From the NCBI GenBank assembly GCA_903825395.1, contig CAIKAF010000019.1:1-64000 (forward strand): a stretch of 64,000 nucleotides of DNA. Reading direction: 5' to 3'. Below, piece after piece: positions 62,127-64,000 of the stretch. The notes below the pieces were generated by a model. That model saw nothing but the letters and a program-made list of their open reading frames with translations, was not told the origin of the DNA and searched no databases. A program made the translations under genes and the position numbers. The number at the start of each line of letters is the position of its first letter. Position 1 is the first letter of the stretch. The DNA comes from an uncultured Flavobacteriales bacterium. GTDB lineage: Bacteria > Bacteroidota > Bacteroidia > CAIKAF01.

Positions 62127-62909
62127 ATGGTAACCCGCATCGGGATGTTCGACTCAGGGGTCGGAGGTCTCACGGTTCTTAACGCATTCCGCAAAGCTTT
62201 TCCTAAGGCCGACATTCATTATGTGGGAGATACCCTGCACATGCCGTATGGCGATAAAAGCCCTGAAAAAATTCAGGAATTCAGTCGGCAAATTGCTCGA
62301 TATCTCTGCAGTCAAGGAGCTGAACTTATTGTTATTGCATGCAATTCAGCCTCCTCCTGGGCCTATCAAGAGGTCTGCGATGCGGCAGGCCCGATTCCCG
62401 TACTCGATGTCGTGCGGCCCGTCGTACGCTTCTTGGCAAACTCGCCACAGCTTACTCAGGTTGGGCTAATAGGTACCCGCGCTACCATTCAGTCCGGCAT
62501 TTATCCGACCTTGCTGAAGGCCGCCGCTCCCCAAATTCATGTTGAGGCCCTGCCAACTCCCTTGCTAGCCCCTTTGGTGGAAGAGGCCATTGAATTGCGC
62601 GAACTCAATCGCTTGCTCATTGCTCATTACATTCATCAATTAAATACGGAATCCATTCAAGCCTTGGTTTTGGCCTGTACGCACTACCCGGTTCTGCAAG
62701 ATATTTTTGTTGAGGTGGTCGGCCCCAATATTCAGGTTTTAAATCCAGGCGAGGTACTTGCCGAAGAATGCCGTTTAAATGGAATGAACTTCGAAGGCAC
62801 CGGTAGCTTACGTTGTGAAATTACGGAATACACCCAAGCATTCGAAAAAACAGCTGAACGCCTGCTAGGCCAACCCATTCAACTAAAAACTGTTCAACTG
62901 CCCGCCTAA
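62127..62909 (+). CDS. murI: Glutamate racemase
   Basis: A 260-residue enzyme supplying D-glutamate for peptidoglycan. It has GMFDSGVGGLTVL (D9, S10), VIACNSASS with catalytic C72, and VLACTHYPVL with catalytic C184 and H186. It starts 1 base after the skp stop, so it is translated from the same message. Complete length. Confidence 0.96.
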   Translation: MVTRIGMFDSGVGGLTVLNAFRKAFPKADIHYVGDTLHMPYGDKSPEKIQEFSRQIARYLCSQGAELIVIACNSASSWAYQEVCDAAGPIPVLDVVRPVVRFLANSPQLTQVGLIGTRATIQSGIYPTLLKAAAPQIHVEALPTPLLAPLVEEAIELRELNRLLIAHYIHQLNTESIQALVLACTHYPVLQDIFVEVVGPNIQVLNPGEVLAEECRLNGMNFEGTGSLRCEITEYTQAFEKTAERLLGQPIQLKTVQLPA

Positions 62910-62962
62910 GCGCGTTCAGATTTCCCTTCCAATTCAAAATTGCTTTTTGAATGATTTTTGGT

Positions 62963-63110
62963 TGGGCGGCCGCGGGCTTTCACCGATAGTCCGCAGCGGC
63001 AAGTGGCTGGGCCAGCGGGTTTGCGTGGGCTCCCAAGGTCGCCTCCGCACCGCGCGGCCCAGGCACTTGCCGCTTTGCGGGCTATTCGGTTCAATCCCTG
63101 CCGCAATGCC
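62963..63110 (+). repeat. GC-rich structured interspersed repeat, copy F
   Basis: TTGGGCGGCCGCGGGCTTTC, ACCGATAGTCCG, arms at 62995-63013 and 63056-63074 that pair at 18 of 19 positions, core GGCTCCCAAGGTCGCCTCC in the loop, then GGTTCAATCCCTGCCGC. Confidence 0.83.
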
Positions 63111-63224
63111 TCATGACCGAATATGGAAAGGAATTTATTCCGAGCCCCTGAATCACTCCTTTTTCCCCGTAAAACCAACATTCAAGCTGCTTTCCTCTTC
63201 AATATGAATTGCGGGTGGCACACT

Positions 63225-63253
63225 TTTGTTCCTTCATAATATTTGTACCTTCG
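63225..63253 (+). promoter_or_regulatory. Putative promoter of the terminal dehydrogenase gene
   Basis: TTTG at 63225-63228 and TACCTTCG at 63246-63253 (7 of 8), 17 bp apart, about 50 bases before the ATG at 63304. Confidence 0.35.
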
Positions 63254-63303
63254 AACATTGGTTCTGCTAACCAGAGTTTTACTAATCCATTAAATTTAAA
63301 ACC

Positions 63304-64000
63304 ATGAGCAGAGGAAAAATATTTGTTACCGGCGCAGCCGGATTCATCGGAAGTCGGGTAGTTAAATTTGCCCTTGATGCCGGCTACGAGGTGCGTTGCT
63401 TGGTGCGGAATTCCACCAATCTGCGCCGGCTCGAAGGCCTAAATTATGAACCTTTCATCGGCGATATTACCAGTTCTGATTCCATGCAGGAAGGAATTAA
63501 AGGATGCACGGCGGTAATTCACCTGGCTTCACTCTCAAATTGGAAAGACATTCATAGCCCTAAAATGCCCTTGGTGGTAATTGAAGGCAGCCGCAATGTG
63601 CTAAATGCTGCCCGAGACAATGGGAATCTCCCCATGGTGTATGTTTCCTCCTCAACTGCAGTGGATGGAACGGAAGAAAAGGTAATCCTGAACGAAGACA
63701 GCCCTCTGACCTTAAGCAAGTCTAATTTTGTGTATCCACATGCCAAAAAGCAGGTGGAAGGAATGTGCAAAGAATATGCCGCTGCAGGACTTCCGGTATG
63801 CATCGTCAATCCAACCGAAGTGTATGGCCCTCAAGATTGGGAAAAAATCACCTGTGGGAATTTAATTGATTTTGCCACCACCAAAACCATTCAGTTGGCG
63901 GAAGGCGGTACATCCATCGTTCATGTTGATGATGTGGCCCAAGGTATCCTAGCCGCTTTGGAAAAAGGAAAGCCCGGAGAACGTTACATCTTGGGCGGAG
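63304..64000 (+). CDS. NAD-dependent epimerase/dehydratase, partial
   Basis: The frame stays open to the end of the window, giving 232 residues of an extended short-chain dehydrogenase. The Rossmann motif is GAAGFIG near residue 10; VYVSSSTAVDG and YPHAKKQVE supply the catalytic serine and the YxxxK dyad; NPTEVYGPQDW and HVDDVAQGILAALEKG follow. The overall pattern is like dihydroflavonol-4-reductase/HpnA-type enzymes acting on ketones or sugars. The substrate cannot be told from this part. Confidence 0.9.
   Translation, partial: MSRGKIFVTGAAGFIGSRVVKFALDAGYEVRCLVRNSTNLRRLEGLNYEPFIGDITSSDSMQEGIKGCTAVIHLASLSNWKDIHSPKMPLVVIEGSRNVLNAARDNGNLPMVYVSSSTAVDGTEEKVILNEDSPLTLSKSNFVYPHAKKQVEGMCKEYAAAGLPVCIVNPTEVYGPQDWEKITCGNLIDFATTKTIQLAEGGTSIVHVDDVAQGILAALEKGKPGERYILGG

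Larger units (their letters stand above)
62910..63303. other. Intergenic region with structured repeat
   Basis: This 394-bp gap holds one GC-rich structured repeat (plus orientation) and, near its end, a promoter-like pair for the downstream dehydrogenase. No gene is credible here. Confidence 0.75.

Noticed and set aside
8391-63110. Integron attC sites as an explanation for the GC-rich elements
   Set aside because: They lack the RYYYAAC/GTTRRRY end boxes, are not arranged between small promoterless cassettes, and no integrase is present.

Overview
The window is a stretch of a Bacteroidota chromosome, most like Flavobacteriia (Crocinitomicaceae or Cryomorphaceae-like, low confidence at family level). 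The evidence is type IX secretion system (T9SS) machinery (SprE/PorW, PorQ, two PorG-type barrels), six secreted proteins with PKD, GEVED or SprB-type modules and T9SS C-terminal sorting domains, the neighbourhood nadK-porG-uppS-bamA-skp-murI, a TonB receptor with its small cysteine-rich partner, and TAnnTTTG promoter elements close to start codons in place of Shine-Dalgarno sites.

Layout. 1-8333: the end of one T9SS cargo protein, then a 2261-residue paralogue with four glycine-rich domains. 8334-8802: no genes; terminator, two GC-rich structured repeats and paired 28-bp palindromes. 8803-13294 (minus): secreted protein, small lipoprotein, sprE/porW, bactofilin, atpZ and an AtpI-like membrane protein, but no ATP synthase genes after them. 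13527-17354: periplasmic binding-like protein, cysteine-rich HYC_CC_PP-like protein and TonB receptor; then dps (minus), an AlbA_2 protein, sucD, a subtilase and an M1 aminopeptidase. 25158-25373: palindrome plus an 18-bp tandem array. 25370-29045 (minus): lipoprotein, rnr, pdhB. 29147-34895: etfB, etfA, bifunctional nuclease, class III aminotransferase, small membrane protein, secreted protein. 34896-35777: long gap holding a candidate structured RNA. 35778-38429 (minus): DUF2400 protein, cmk, porQ. 38739-49741: purB, mdh, type-B T9SS cargo, galE, polA, crcB, dinB and a divergent HTH-S24 regulator. 49861-53466: GEVED/beta-helix cargo. 53797-62909: helical-repeat protein, nadK, two porG-like genes, uppS, bamA, skp, murI. 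63304-end: start of an NAD-dependent epimerase/dehydratase.

How the genes work together. Three blocks concern the cell envelope: sprE, porQ and the porG genes build the T9SS; uppS, bamA, skp and murI supply lipid carrier, outer-membrane protein assembly and peptidoglycan precursor; and the large cargo proteins are what the T9SS exports. The rest is housekeeping metabolism (sucD, pdhB, etfAB, mdh, purB, cmk, nadK) and DNA metabolism (polA, dinB).

The most unusual material lies between genes. Six roughly 150-bp GC-rich elements share ends and a core, but each carries its own long self-complementary arms, so the arms co-vary. A second family of 28-bp palindromes has the same design (fixed ends and centre, variable complementary arms), and one copy has grown into a tandem array. 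At 35356-35690 at least seven helices, one capped by a GNRA loop, suggest an unannotated RNA or retroelement remnant. I see no tRNA, rRNA, CRISPR array or intact transposase.
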